Source: Treponema socranskii subsp. socranskii VPI DR56BR1116 = ATCC 35536 (GTDB lineage Bacteria; Spirochaetota; Spirochaetia; Treponematales; Treponemataceae). Taken from it: a DNA stretch of 64,000 bases. Of the stretch, positions 1 to 7,445 are shown piece by piece. The stretch spans positions 1-64,000 of the forward strand of contig NZ_AVQI01000067.1 of assembly GCF_000468115.1 (NCBI RefSeq), written 5' to 3'. The notes below the pieces were generated by a model. It was given only the letters and a program-made list of their open reading frames with translations. It was not told where the DNA came from and searched no databases. A program made the position numbers and the translations under genes. How positions within the stretch are numbered: position 1 is the stretch's first letter; each line of letters begins with the position of its first letter.

Positions 1-127
1 TTACGACACCGACAACAAGTACAAGCCTGTGTGGTGGCACATTGCAGGAGACGGCACCCTTACCGAACACAAACGCGGCATCGACAAAGGCGCAGCGCGC
101 GGCATTTGCGTTGCGGCACAGGAATAA
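1..127 (+). CDS. C-terminal end of an unidentified protein
   Basis: An open frame enters from the window edge (codons from base 2) and ends at TAA 125-127, giving the last 41 residues. The tail carries a WWHIAGDG segment and ends in ICVAAQE. Nothing in it lets me name the family. A strong intrinsic terminator follows about 35 bases later, so this is the last gene of its transcription unit. Codon use (third-position C/G) matches the host genes to the right. Confidence 0.6.
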   Translation, partial: YDTDNKYKPVWWHIAGDGTLTEHKRGIDKGAARGICVAAQE

Positions 128-162
128 GGGATAATTCAAAAATTACCCATTGAAATGACTGA

Positions 163-207
163 CCGCTCTCAAGCCGGAAAAAGCTCCGGCTTTTGGGCGG
201 TTTTTTT
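163..207 (+). terminator. Intrinsic terminator after the partial gene
   Basis: A long imperfect hairpin with arms CCGCTCTCAAGCCGG and CCGGCTTTTGGGCGG closes over AAAAAGCT and is followed directly by a run of seven T. It ends the partial gene at the left edge. Confidence 0.8.
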
Positions 208-362
208 ATGCGGGAGAGGACATACGGCAAAGGTGAATCGCTCGGTTTTACTGAAGGTTCCCGTCAAAAGCGCTTGAAACCGCACGCATAGCAAAACAGC
301 CCGGCGATTCCGTACAAAAGATAATGCAGACTGCCGGCCTCACCGAAGTCGAACGACTGTAA
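208..362 (+). pseudogene. Remnant of an Rpn / PD-(D/E)XK family protein C-terminus
   Basis: Two short reading frames join across a frameshift near base 272. The first runs from ATG 208 through YGKGESLGFTEGSRQK. The second continues LETARIAKQPGDSVQ and IMQTAGLTEVERL to TAA at 360-362. The pattern of a glycine/glutamate repeat, then an ARIAKQ helix, then a 'TGLT-E-E' ending is typical, from family knowledge, of the C-terminal tail of Rpn-like recombination-promoting nucleases, which are common in Treponema. The catalytic nuclease domain is absent, so this is a decayed fragment. The rest of the 128-435 stretch holds only the terminator and the promoter of the next gene. Confidence 0.55.
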
Positions 363-435
363 CGCGAGCCGAAGTACACATCCGTTTTCCTTTAAGAGTG
401 CGATCAAAGAATGCAGACAAACGGAATTTTTCTCC

Positions 436-464
436 TTGACAAGAAATCAATCTCGTCATACACT
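436..464 (+). promoter_or_regulatory. Sigma70 promoter that implies a leaderless mRNA for the EIIA gene
   Basis: TTGACA (436-441), a 17-nt spacer and TACACT (459-464) form a near-consensus promoter. Only six bases (GTTAGT) separate the -10 box from ATG 471, so transcription should start at or within a base of the A of the start codon. No Shine-Dalgarno can exist on such a transcript. The promoter also shows that an upstream in-frame ATG at 411 is not the start. Confidence 0.7.
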
Positions 465-470
465 GTTAGT

Positions 471-917
471 ATGGACTTAAGAACAGTTTTAACGACCGAT
501 ACCGTAGATCTCCATCTCAAGGGAACAACAAAAGAAGCGATCATCGACGAAATGCTTGACTTGCTCGTAAAGGCCGGTAAAGTTGCGGATAAAGCGGCTG
601 CCCGTGAATGCGTGCTCGACCGCGAACGTAAAATGTCTACCGGCATGAAGCACGGTATCGCGATCCCTCACGGAAAAACGGACACGGTGAGCGACCTCGT
701 CGCATGCATCGGCATTTCCGACAATCCCGTCGATTTCGATTCTCTCGATCAAGAGCCGTGCCGTATCTTTATCATGACGCTTTCTCCGGTAAATAAAACC
801 GGTCCGCATCTTCAATTCCTCGCAGAAGTAAGCCTCCTGTTCAAGAGCCCGGAAAAACGGCAGCTCATCCTCGAAACGCAGGACAAAGCGGAAGTCATCA
901 GAATCCTCACCGAATAG
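471..917 (+). CDS. ptsN: PTS EIIA domain protein (PtsN / EIIA-Ntr type)
   Basis: A 148-residue EIIA-2 domain. It carries the phosphorylatable histidine in GIAIPHGKT and the preceding conserved stretch ending in RERKMSTGM, as in EIIA-Ntr and EIIA-Fru. Spirochetes with an incomplete sugar PTS keep this protein as a regulator that receives phosphate from HPr in the cytoplasm. It is a single-domain protein with no EIIB or EIIC beside it, which favours a regulatory role over sugar transport. The start at 471 was chosen because the -10 box ends six bases upstream. A hairpin terminator follows. The exact subfamily (Ntr against fructose) is inferred. Confidence 0.85.
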   Translation: MDLRTVLTTDTVDLHLKGTTKEAIIDEMLDLLVKAGKVADKAAARECVLDRERKMSTGMKHGIAIPHGKTDTVSDLVACIGISDNPVDFDSLDQEPCRIFIMTLSPVNKTGPHLQFLAEVSLLFKSPEKRQLILETQDKAEVIRILTE

Positions 918-949
918 CGTTTTCGTTTTTTAGGGAAAACGATTAAAGG

Positions 950-981
950 CGGTCTTTATGTATTGCATGAAGGCCGTTTTT
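950..981 (+). terminator. Intrinsic terminator of the EIIA gene
   Basis: CGGTCTTTATG and CATGAAGGCCG pair over an 11-base stem with G-U pairs and a 5-nt loop, followed by five T. The right arm overlaps the -35 box (963-968) of the next gene, so terminator and promoter share bases. Confidence 0.65.
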
Positions 982-991
982 ATTTTAAACT
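963..991 (+). promoter_or_regulatory. Promoter with -10 box six bases before ATG (leaderless)
   Basis: TTGCAT (963-968), 17-nt spacer, TAAACT (986-991), then CACACT and ATG 998. This is the same geometry as at 436-464. There is no Shine-Dalgarno before the ATG. Confidence 0.6.
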
Positions 992-997
992 CACACT

Positions 998-1537
998 ATG
1001 AAACTCGATGTGCGCTTCGAATCGAAAAACGGAAAACTTTATGCGCTTAAAACGGGCGAGGAAGCCGATACGGGCGCTTTGATTCCGTTCGACTCGAGCG
1101 TCCTTGCAGACGCTTCGTCCGTAAGCGCGGAAGCCGAAGCGCAAAGATTTTCGCAGGATAGGGGCAAAATCCTCGCGGTATACGTTCCGCTCCGTACCGC
1201 AGAAATTTCTGAAAATACGTACGATGAAATGTATCTTGCAGCCCTCCGCGTGTTTTTAAAGAGTATCGAGACGTATGGCGCGTATGCTGTCGTCGTGCCG
1301 ATTTCGGACTGCGGGTGCGGCGCGGGGCGGTTGACGCAAGCGATGTGTCATACGGCAAGGAGGATTAAAGACTGCGCGTCCGTCATCGGTTTTGCGATTC
1401 TCGATACAATGACCGAAAGCGAAGCGGCGGCCTTTATCGATGCGATGAGCGAAAAGCACGCGCACTATGTCTATTTTTCAAACCGGCATGCGGGTTCGTC
1501 TTTCGTCACGTACGCCGTCGGATGCGGGCGCGCCTAA
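998..1537 (+). CDS. Conserved hypothetical protein, 179 aa
   Basis: A soluble, cytoplasmic-looking protein with no signal peptide or membrane segment. It has an alternating alpha/beta appearance, with a long helical segment around residues 70-90, a strand AYAVVVPIS and a Cys-rich patch SDCGCGAG near residue 105. A second cysteine-containing strand (FVTYAVGCG) ends the protein. I do not recognise the family. It stands alone between a terminator and the transglycosylase gene. The start is supported by the promoter geometry directly upstream. Confidence 0.7.
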   Translation: MKLDVRFESKNGKLYALKTGEEADTGALIPFDSSVLADASSVSAEAEAQRFSQDRGKILAVYVPLRTAEISENTYDEMYLAALRVFLKSIETYGAYAVVVPISDCGCGAGRLTQAMCHTARRIKDCASVIGFAILDTMTESEAAAFIDAMSEKHAHYVYFSNRHAGSSFVTYAVGCGRA

Positions 1538-1612
1538 CCGTAAGCTTTTGTCGCGGGCGGGACGGACGTACAGACGACGCACGTGCGCGCGCCGATTATC
1601 GGTATAATAAAA

Positions 1613-2377
1613 ATGAAATACAAACCGGACGGAAAAAATTTTGCAAAGACGCAGCGAAGCGTCCTCATCTTTATAAGTGTATTGGGTGCATTGGCGCTGT
1701 CGATATTTTTTATATTTCCCGAACAAAAGGTCGCACCCTTCGACATTCCCGCAGCAAAAAACGAAAAGCCGAAAATACGGGCGGAATTCAATACGCCGCT
1801 GTCCGACAAACCCGCCGCCGTGCGGCACGGAGACGAGGGACTCACGCTGTACCGCCAGCCGTATTACCGGCTCGCCGTCGAAGATTTTTATATCAGCGAA
1901 ACGAACAATCGCGACATTACGCTGGCCATCCTCGAATTTGCCGACAAAAACGATATTCCGCTGTCGCTCGCGTTTTCGCTCGCATATACGGAAAGCCGTT
2001 ACAATATACGAGCGGTCAACTACAATACGAACAGCTCAATCGACCGCGGTCTCTTCCAGCTCAACGACCGCTCGTTTCCTCATCTCGACGAAAAAGATTT
2101 TTTTAATCCCGCAGTCAGTGCGCGCTACGGTATGGCGCACTTGCGTTTTTGCCTCAATATCGCCGGAAACATCATTCCCGCGCTTGCGATGTACAACGCG
2201 GGCGCGAACCGCGTGCGCGCAAACAGTACGCCGCAGTCGACGCTCAACTATATCGGAAATATCATGACGCACAAGCAGATGATCGACAAACGCTTTGCCG
2301 AAGAAGTTATGGCATATATCGATTACAATAATCCGCTCGATGCGAACGTATCGGTCGCGATGGGCGGAAAACGCTGA
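1613..2377 (+). CDS. Lytic transglycosylase (SLT domain), membrane anchored
   Basis: A 254-residue protein with an N-terminal transmembrane anchor at about residues 18-38 and a periplasmic SLT fold. The catalytic glutamate lies in YTESRYN, followed by the family motifs DRGLFQLN and ALAMYNAGANRV. Such enzymes cleave the MurNAc-GlcNAc bond of peptidoglycan with formation of the 1,6-anhydro product, and act in wall turnover or in assembling wall-spanning machines. ATG 1613 gives a clean N-terminus; a GTG at 1583 would add ten residues but lies upstream of a TATAAT box at 1603-1608. No clear Shine-Dalgarno precedes 1613. Confidence 0.85.
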   Translation: MKYKPDGKNFAKTQRSVLIFISVLGALALSIFFIFPEQKVAPFDIPAAKNEKPKIRAEFNTPLSDKPAAVRHGDEGLTLYRQPYYRLAVEDFYISETNNRDITLAILEFADKNDIPLSLAFSLAYTESRYNIRAVNYNTNSSIDRGLFQLNDRSFPHLDEKDFFNPAVSARYGMAHLRFCLNIAGNIIPALAMYNAGANRVRANSTPQSTLNYIGNIMTHKQMIDKRFAEEVMAYIDYNNPLDANVSVAMGGKR

Positions 2378-2770
2378 ACGCGCAAACGACAGAGCTGCCG
2401 CCGGAAATGCAGCCGATTTTTTACGATAACGGTTGTTTTTTGGAGAATATAGATTTTCATGTGTAAGCCCTTCTTGACAGGAAAATAAAAAATATTTATA
2501 GTAATTATTGAATTTGAAAAGTAGCTTTTATGCGCACTACACTCTTTAATACAATTATAAAAACCGATGCGCTCAATTTTGTTAAAAAATTGAGTCTCCT
2601 GTATCAAAACACCCGCCGGTTTATTTCGTATTGGGCACTGCAATCTTTTCTCATTACAAAATCGCATCCGTATTACGCAGGCGATCATCTTCCGCATTTA
2701 AAGGGCAGCAATGCTCATTAAAAAGATTCACAAATTTTACGGCAGTGCCTGTAAACAAAAGGAGTATAAA
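2378..2770. other. Intergenic region with a promoter and a long leader
   Basis: This 390-base stretch has no convincing gene. It holds a near-perfect promoter at 2474-2502 and a leader of about 260 nt, with a 9-bp hairpin (CTCAATTTT, GTTA loop, AAAATTGAG) near 2572-2593. A 63-codon frame at 2530-2721 has no ribosome binding site and no recognisable features. Confidence 0.5.
2474..2502 (+). promoter_or_regulatory. Sigma70 promoter of the beta-barrel gene
   Basis: TTGACA (2474-2479), 17-nt spacer, TATAGT (2497-2502). Transcription would start near 2509, leaving about 260 nt before ATG 2771. This is unusually long next to the near-leaderless genes nearby. Confidence 0.75.
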
Positions 2771-3436
2771 ATGAAAAAACTGTTTTTGGTTTTTTTGGCA
2801 GCAGCAGCGGTTTCCGCGCATTCGTTTGCAGCGGAATTTATTCTCTCGCCCACGATAGGCTTTTCCAATACGAGCAGCATAGGGATCGCAGTAGCGCAAG
2901 AAGGATCGCATGCCGGCGACCGTGAAACCTGTAAGATGTATTTCAATCATATGCCCGTCGGTATAACGCTGGGGCTTATTACGAACAAAGGTTTTACTTT
3001 TATGGTAAACAACGATTTTTCTCCGATAGGCAAAGGTACAATGAAGCTTAAAGACGATTCGGGAAACTTAAAACTGGATAAAAATATCATCTTTCAACAG
3101 AGCGTTTTTTTCGGCTATACATTTAAATTGGTCAACCAAAAACTCTTTATCAACATCGGGTCCGGATTTATTTGGGGCGTCGGGAGACTAAAACCGTATA
3201 GCTTTGAAAGCCACGGATACTTGCCGGAGAATATGCCTCTCGTTACTTTCGGCATTCCGGTACAGGCCGGGGCGCAGTTCTTTTTTACAAAAAACATCGG
3301 CATCAATTTGATGGTGACGGATGCGCTCGGATTCGCAGTCGGAAACTTAGGTAAGAACAGCAACGATGACCGAGTGTATTCGATCGGGTTTTCCTACATG
3401 GGTACCGTAAAAGTCGGTCCGGTATTCAAATTTTAA
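2771..3436 (+). CDS. Exported protein, probable outer-membrane beta-barrel, 221 aa
   Basis: A typical signal peptide (MKKLFLVFLAAAAVSAHSFA) is followed by alternating glycine- and aromatic-rich strands such as FILSPTIGFSN, GITLGLITNKGFTFMVNNDF and VYSIGFSYMGTVKVG. The protein ends in KVGPVFKF, a C-terminal aromatic of the kind used for outer-membrane insertion. I infer a small beta-barrel porin-like protein; DUF2715-type Treponema proteins have a similar look, but I cannot assign the family firmly. Start 2771 follows a good Shine-Dalgarno (AAAGGAG, 8 bases upstream). A hairpin follows the gene. Confidence 0.7.
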   Translation: MKKLFLVFLAAAAVSAHSFAAEFILSPTIGFSNTSSIGIAVAQEGSHAGDRETCKMYFNHMPVGITLGLITNKGFTFMVNNDFSPIGKGTMKLKDDSGNLKLDKNIIFQQSVFFGYTFKLVNQKLFINIGSGFIWGVGRLKPYSFESHGYLPENMPLVTFGIPVQAGAQFFFTKNIGINLMVTDALGFAVGNLGKNSNDDRVYSIGFSYMGTVKVGPVFKF

Positions 3437-3445
3437 TAATTGACT

Positions 3446-3475
3446 ACCGCTAAAAACTCGGCCGTTTTTAGCGGT
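3446..3475. terminator. Perfect 12-bp hairpin between convergent genes
   Basis: ACCGCTAAAAAC and GTTTTTAGCGGT pair perfectly over a TCGGCC loop. The A and T runs lie within the stem, so it can act in both directions between the barrel gene and the convergent mnmE. No T tract follows the stem. Confidence 0.5.
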
Positions 3476-3531
3476 ACCGTTTAATCGTCCGAACGCAATA
3501 TGCGCCGACGGGAAAGCCCGCCTCTGCACGC

Positions 3532-4917
3532 TCACTTTCCGACGCAAAAATTCCCGAATACGCTTTCGAGTATGTCTTCCGGCGTCACTTCTCCGGTCAC
3601 TTCGCCGAGAGAGGCGAGCGCGTCTTCCAAATCCTGAACGACGGCATCGAGCGCGTAGTCTTCGTCGGCGCTCTCAAGCGCATGGCGCACGCTTAAAAGC
3701 GCTTCTTCGACCGATTTTTTTTGTCTGGCCGATCCGAGTCCCGCCTGCTTCCGATCCGTATCCGTTCCCGAAACGAGAGAGCGTTTTACTTCTTCGACGA
3801 GCTTTCCGATCCCGTCGCCCTTTTTTGCACTTACGGTCACTTCCGCGCGGAGATCCGCGATCGTTTTTTTCTGTTCATCGGAAAGCCGCCTCTCATCTTC
3901 GATATCGCTTTTGTTCCATACGAACACGACGGGTTCGGAACACTCTCTCAAAAAAGCTTCGTCGTCGGAGGTAAAACCCGCCGTACCGTCGGCGAGATAG
4001 AGTACGACGTCCGCATCCTTTGTAAGGGAACGAGCGGATTCGACGCCCTGCTTTTCGACGATGTCCGCCGTCGCGCGCAAGCCCGCCGTGTCGAAGAGGC
4101 GCACCGGTATGCCGCCGAAATCCGCCCAGCTTTCAAGCCAGTCGCGAGTCGTACCCGCGATGTCGGAAACGATCGCGCGTTCTTCTTTTAAAAGCGTATT
4201 GAATAAACTCGATTTGCCGGCGTTCGTCCTTCCGCACAAAACGACGCGCGCTCCGTCCTGATAAAGCTTTTCGCTTTTCCACGAATCGACGAGAGACTGC
4301 AAAAAAAATGCCGCCTGCTCGATGTCCGCACGGTCGAAAGAATCCGCTATCGTCTCTTCGTCTTCGGGATATTCGACGGCGACTTCGATAGAGGCGAGCG
4401 TATCGACGAGCAGCTTTTTTATCGAATCGATTTCGTCGAAGAGAGAACCCGAAAGCCTTCCGGCAGCCCGGCCCCTCGATGCGTCGGTGCGGCTTTCGAT
4501 GATTTCCCTCACCGCTTCCGCTTTTGTCAAATCGGTTTTTCCGTTGACGTAAGCGCGGAACGTAAACTCTCCGCGCTCGGCTTCGCGAAATCCGTTTGCA
4601 AGCAGCAATTTATTAATCGCGTTTACGACCGCAGGCCCGCCGTGGCACGAGATTTCCGCCATATCTTCGCCGGTAAAACTTTTCGGAGCGCGAAAAACCG
4701 ACACGAGCACTTCGTCGACTTTTTTATCTCCGTCCCGAATCCAGCCGTACACGATCGTGTTGCCTGCGGCACGCAGCAATGCGTCGGGACGCGAAAACAG
4801 TTCGGCAATGAGTTCGATGCAGCCTTTTCCCGAAGTGCGCACGATGCCGAGCGCGCTCGGAGCGAGCGCCGTCGCTATAGCGGCTATAGGTTCATCCGGC
4901 GTATAGGTTCCCGACAT
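3532..4917 (-). CDS. mnmE: tRNA modification GTPase MnmE (TrmE)
   Basis: 461 residues, normal length. An N-terminal tetrahydrofolate-binding domain and a helical domain surround a G domain with G1 GRTNAGKSS (about residue 229), a TTR switch segment, G3 DTAGLR and G4 NKSD. The C-terminal FCVGK keeps the catalytic cysteine. With MnmG it installs the cmnm5/nm5 group on U34 of certain tRNAs in the cytoplasm. ATG 4917 has a GAGGAG Shine-Dalgarno and lies 9 bases after the DUF4015 gene, so the two are co-transcribed. Confidence 0.97.
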   Translation of the reverse strand: MSGTYTPDEPIAAIATALAPSALGIVRTSGKGCIELIAELFSRPDALLRAAGNTIVYGWIRDGDKKVDEVLVSVFRAPKSFTGEDMAEISCHGGPAVVNAINKLLLANGFREAERGEFTFRAYVNGKTDLTKAEAVREIIESRTDASRGRAAGRLSGSLFDEIDSIKKLLVDTLASIEVAVEYPEDEETIADSFDRADIEQAAFFLQSLVDSWKSEKLYQDGARVVLCGRTNAGKSSLFNTLLKEERAIVSDIAGTTRDWLESWADFGGIPVRLFDTAGLRATADIVEKQGVESARSLTKDADVVLYLADGTAGFTSDDEAFLRECSEPVVFVWNKSDIEDERRLSDEQKKTIADLRAEVTVSAKKGDGIGKLVEEVKRSLVSGTDTDRKQAGLGSARQKKSVEEALLSVRHALESADEDYALDAVVQDLEDALASLGEVTGEVTPEDILESVFGNFCVGK

Positions 4918-4926
4918 GTACGCTCC

Positions 4927-7254
4927 TCAGCGCAAGCGCATAAACGGAATATAGAGAAACGGCGTATAGCCGGACGCTTCGGACTCTTTGCGCGTTTTTT
5001 CCTGATGGAGTACGCTGTCGAGTACGGAAACCGTTTCATCGGCAAAGGGCGGCTTTACCGCGCTTCCGAACGCGGGCTTTCTGAACTTTTCATCCGCTTC
5101 GGGTGCCGTACCGATATACTTCGATTCGGCCGTTACGTCGGGAAGGATATAATCGTAGGCGCCGAGATTGTTCCAGTACAGATAACCGCGGTCGACGGAA
5201 TCGCGCACGCCGAAAATTTCCTTTTGAATGTATTCGGTACCGTAATATTGCCGGTCGTAGCTCACGTTCAATCGGAACGCCTGCACCCACGGGCGGATAA
5301 TCGTTCTGTTCCTCGTCATCACCGATGCACGGAACGTTCCGTAATAGTAAATTCGATACGTCCTGTCCGCATAGGGCGCGCGGTTCATAAAATCGTGTTC
5401 GAAGTGATTGGGATAAAACATCGGCGAGATGACATCGACGTATTCGCCGAGCATTTCCGCATCCTGCCCCGTGCGCGTACCGCTGCGGTACCATCCGTTG
5501 GCACCGTAAATATCGATCCCGATCGGCGCATCGATGTTTTCGCGCGCATACGAAAGAAACGAAATGAGCGCACTCTCTTTCGTCATGCCCTTGCTTTGCC
5601 AGCGATACGACGCGCTCTTCAAATTCAAACCGTCCGTCGGAAAGCGGATGTAATCGAATTGGATTTCATCGAAACCGCGCGCGATAAGCTCTTTTGCGAC
5701 AGCGACGTTGTATTCCCATACTTCTTCGGAATACGGATCGACCCAGTTTTCATCGTAATACGACGCCGTCTTTTTCCCGGCCGAATCGGATCCGGCATCA
5801 TAAGACTTAGTGCCGACCCACGGACTTTTCGACGCGGCATCCCATACCGCGTACTTGCCGCCCGAATACTTGGCGAGGTTCCGGTCTTTAAACACGACGA
5901 TGCGCGCAATGAGATATACCTTATCCTTTTTAAACTCGGAGACGAAGTGATCGACATCGACGGCGTACTGCGATACGCGCCCTTTTTCCGCGACGAACGG
6001 ATCGCGCGGCTTGTAGCGCAAAAGACCGTAATCGTCTTTCATATCGATGACGAGCGCGTTCAAATTATTATTATTTATTAATTTTCTGAAATTGTCGATT
6101 CCCGTCTGCTCGCTGCCGCGGTTCGGCGGCATGTATACGCCCTTTTTCAAGTTCGCTTTTTCCGCGTACGGCGTGTTGATCGTGCCGGGGTAGAGCATCC
6201 ACAGCTCTCCGAGCAAAAGACCTTCGGCAAGACCGCTTTTACTTTTCGGCACCCACGCCGCGTTGACGATGCCAGGAACGCATGAAAAACTCCGCTTCCA
6301 GCTTTCAAAGTTTGCAGGGATGCCGGGACTTTGTAAAGACACGGCATCGATCGAACCGAGCGATTCTATGCGCGTAAAAACGAGAACGCTTCCGACGCTC
6401 GCAATGCTTTCTATGCTGTCGGCGGGTTCCGTTCCCTCATAGATGCACACGGATGTTTTTGAGTCCCAATCGAATCGATAGAGGTTCGGCAAATACGACT
6501 GCGCAAAATAGATTTCGGTATACTTCGTTCCGTCAGCTTTTGTCCTCACGAGCGGATAGATATCCGAAATCTCGTCGGGAGATGTGAGCGACGCCGGCAT
6601 TTTTATACCCTTGGGAACATCCTGCCACACGGCGTTTTTCGCATACGGAAATATATACGACAGTCCGAATATCGGGTGCGATTCGAATACGGCGAGCGCC
6701 CCTCCTTCCATCGTCGCAATCGCAACGGCTTTGATGCCCGGCGTTATCTTGCTCGTCGAGCCGATCGACTTCCACTCCTTTCCGCCGTCGCTCGTTATGT
6801 ACACGTCGTTTTCGGTAGCCGTCGCCATGTTCAGCGGATTTAAGGGATCGAAAGCCAAATCTTTGAGAATCGGAACCTGCTCCGTAAGCGTCACGGTTTT
6901 TCCGTCGTATTTTTTAATAATGAGCGGAGCGATGCCCTTGTTGCGCAATTCGAAATCGGCAAGATTTTCGCTGTACACGATTCCCTTCGATGTGCGGAAA
7001 TACCAGCGTTCGCCGAAATTTTCTCCCGCTTCAATGCGCACGATCTGCTCGACTTTTCCGTCCGTCCACAAAGGGATCGCGGTATTCGATGACGTAATCC
7101 TATATAAACCCTTATCCGAACCTGCAAGAAATGCCGCTTCCCGTCCTGAGTCTGCGGAAGACGGCAGCTCGTAGAGCGGCTTTGCATCCTGAGCAAAACC
7201 TTTTGCCGGAGCGATAAAAAAAAACGATGCGATAAAAAAAAGTAAGAGAGCCAT
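4927..7254 (-). CDS. Secreted protein: beta-propeller-like N-terminus plus DUF4015 glycosidase-like domain
   Basis: 775 residues from ATG 7254. The signal peptide is MALLLFFIASFFFIAPAKGFA. The N-terminal half has propeller/BNR-like repeats, for example VYITSDGGKEWKSIG. The C-terminal half matches my knowledge of DUF4015, a TIM-barrel family related to glycoside hydrolases. It includes GVYMPPNRGSEQTGIDNF, LNALVIDMKDDYGLLRY, GFDEIQFDYIRFPTDG and PIGIDIYGANGW. A polysaccharide substrate is inferred only. The start was chosen for the signal peptide and because a -10 box ends six bases upstream; longer starts would precede the promoter. It heads a two-gene operon with mnmE. Confidence 0.8.
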   Translation of the reverse strand: MALLLFFIASFFFIAPAKGFAQDAKPLYELPSSADSGREAAFLAGSDKGLYRITSSNTAIPLWTDGKVEQIVRIEAGENFGERWYFRTSKGIVYSENLADFELRNKGIAPLIIKKYDGKTVTLTEQVPILKDLAFDPLNPLNMATATENDVYITSDGGKEWKSIGSTSKITPGIKAVAIATMEGGALAVFESHPIFGLSYIFPYAKNAVWQDVPKGIKMPASLTSPDEISDIYPLVRTKADGTKYTEIYFAQSYLPNLYRFDWDSKTSVCIYEGTEPADSIESIASVGSVLVFTRIESLGSIDAVSLQSPGIPANFESWKRSFSCVPGIVNAAWVPKSKSGLAEGLLLGELWMLYPGTINTPYAEKANLKKGVYMPPNRGSEQTGIDNFRKLINNNNLNALVIDMKDDYGLLRYKPRDPFVAEKGRVSQYAVDVDHFVSEFKKDKVYLIARIVVFKDRNLAKYSGGKYAVWDAASKSPWVGTKSYDAGSDSAGKKTASYYDENWVDPYSEEVWEYNVAVAKELIARGFDEIQFDYIRFPTDGLNLKSASYRWQSKGMTKESALISFLSYARENIDAPIGIDIYGANGWYRSGTRTGQDAEMLGEYVDVISPMFYPNHFEHDFMNRAPYADRTYRIYYYGTFRASVMTRNRTIIRPWVQAFRLNVSYDRQYYGTEYIQKEIFGVRDSVDRGYLYWNNLGAYDYILPDVTAESKYIGTAPEADEKFRKPAFGSAVKPPFADETVSVLDSVLHQEKTRKESEASGYTPFLYIPFMRLR

Positions 7255-7260
7255 ATATCG

Positions 7261-7289
7261 ATTATCGGCAAGCCCTTCGCAAATGTTTA
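7261..7289 (-). promoter_or_regulatory. Leaderless-type promoter of the DUF4015-mnmE operon
   Basis: On the minus strand TAAACA (7289-7284), a 17-nt spacer and GATAAT (7266-7261) precede CGATAT and ATG 7254. The six-base gap again puts the transcription start on the start codon. The core GCCGATAATCG is shared with the promoter at 21178. Confidence 0.6.
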
Positions 7290-7433
7290 AATCGAGCGGG
7301 AAACGCATCGTACATGCACAGCATCGTACACGATCTACGGGCGGAGAAGGCAATATTTTGCGCACATTACAATCGCGCACGTTGCAATAGTACGCGCTTT
7401 TTTCGCGGTATTCCCCAACGCGCGGTTTTTCGG

Positions 7434-7439
7434 CATACT
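7434..7439 (+). promoter_or_regulatory. -10 box six bases before the M16 peptidase start
   Basis: CATACT (7434-7439) is followed by GCCGGT and ATG 7446. The -35 position (7411-7416, TTCCCC) is a poor match, so this site is weaker than the others. No Shine-Dalgarno is present before the ATG. Confidence 0.45.
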
Positions 7440-7445
7440 GCCGGT

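Noticed and set aside
2530-2721. 63-codon frame in the leader of the outer-membrane protein gene
   Set aside because: No ribosome binding site, no recognisable composition; it contains the leader hairpin.
4642-6081. 479-codon open frame on the plus strand
   Set aside because: It is antisense to the DUF4015 and mnmE genes, has arginine-rich shadow composition, no start signal and no domain.
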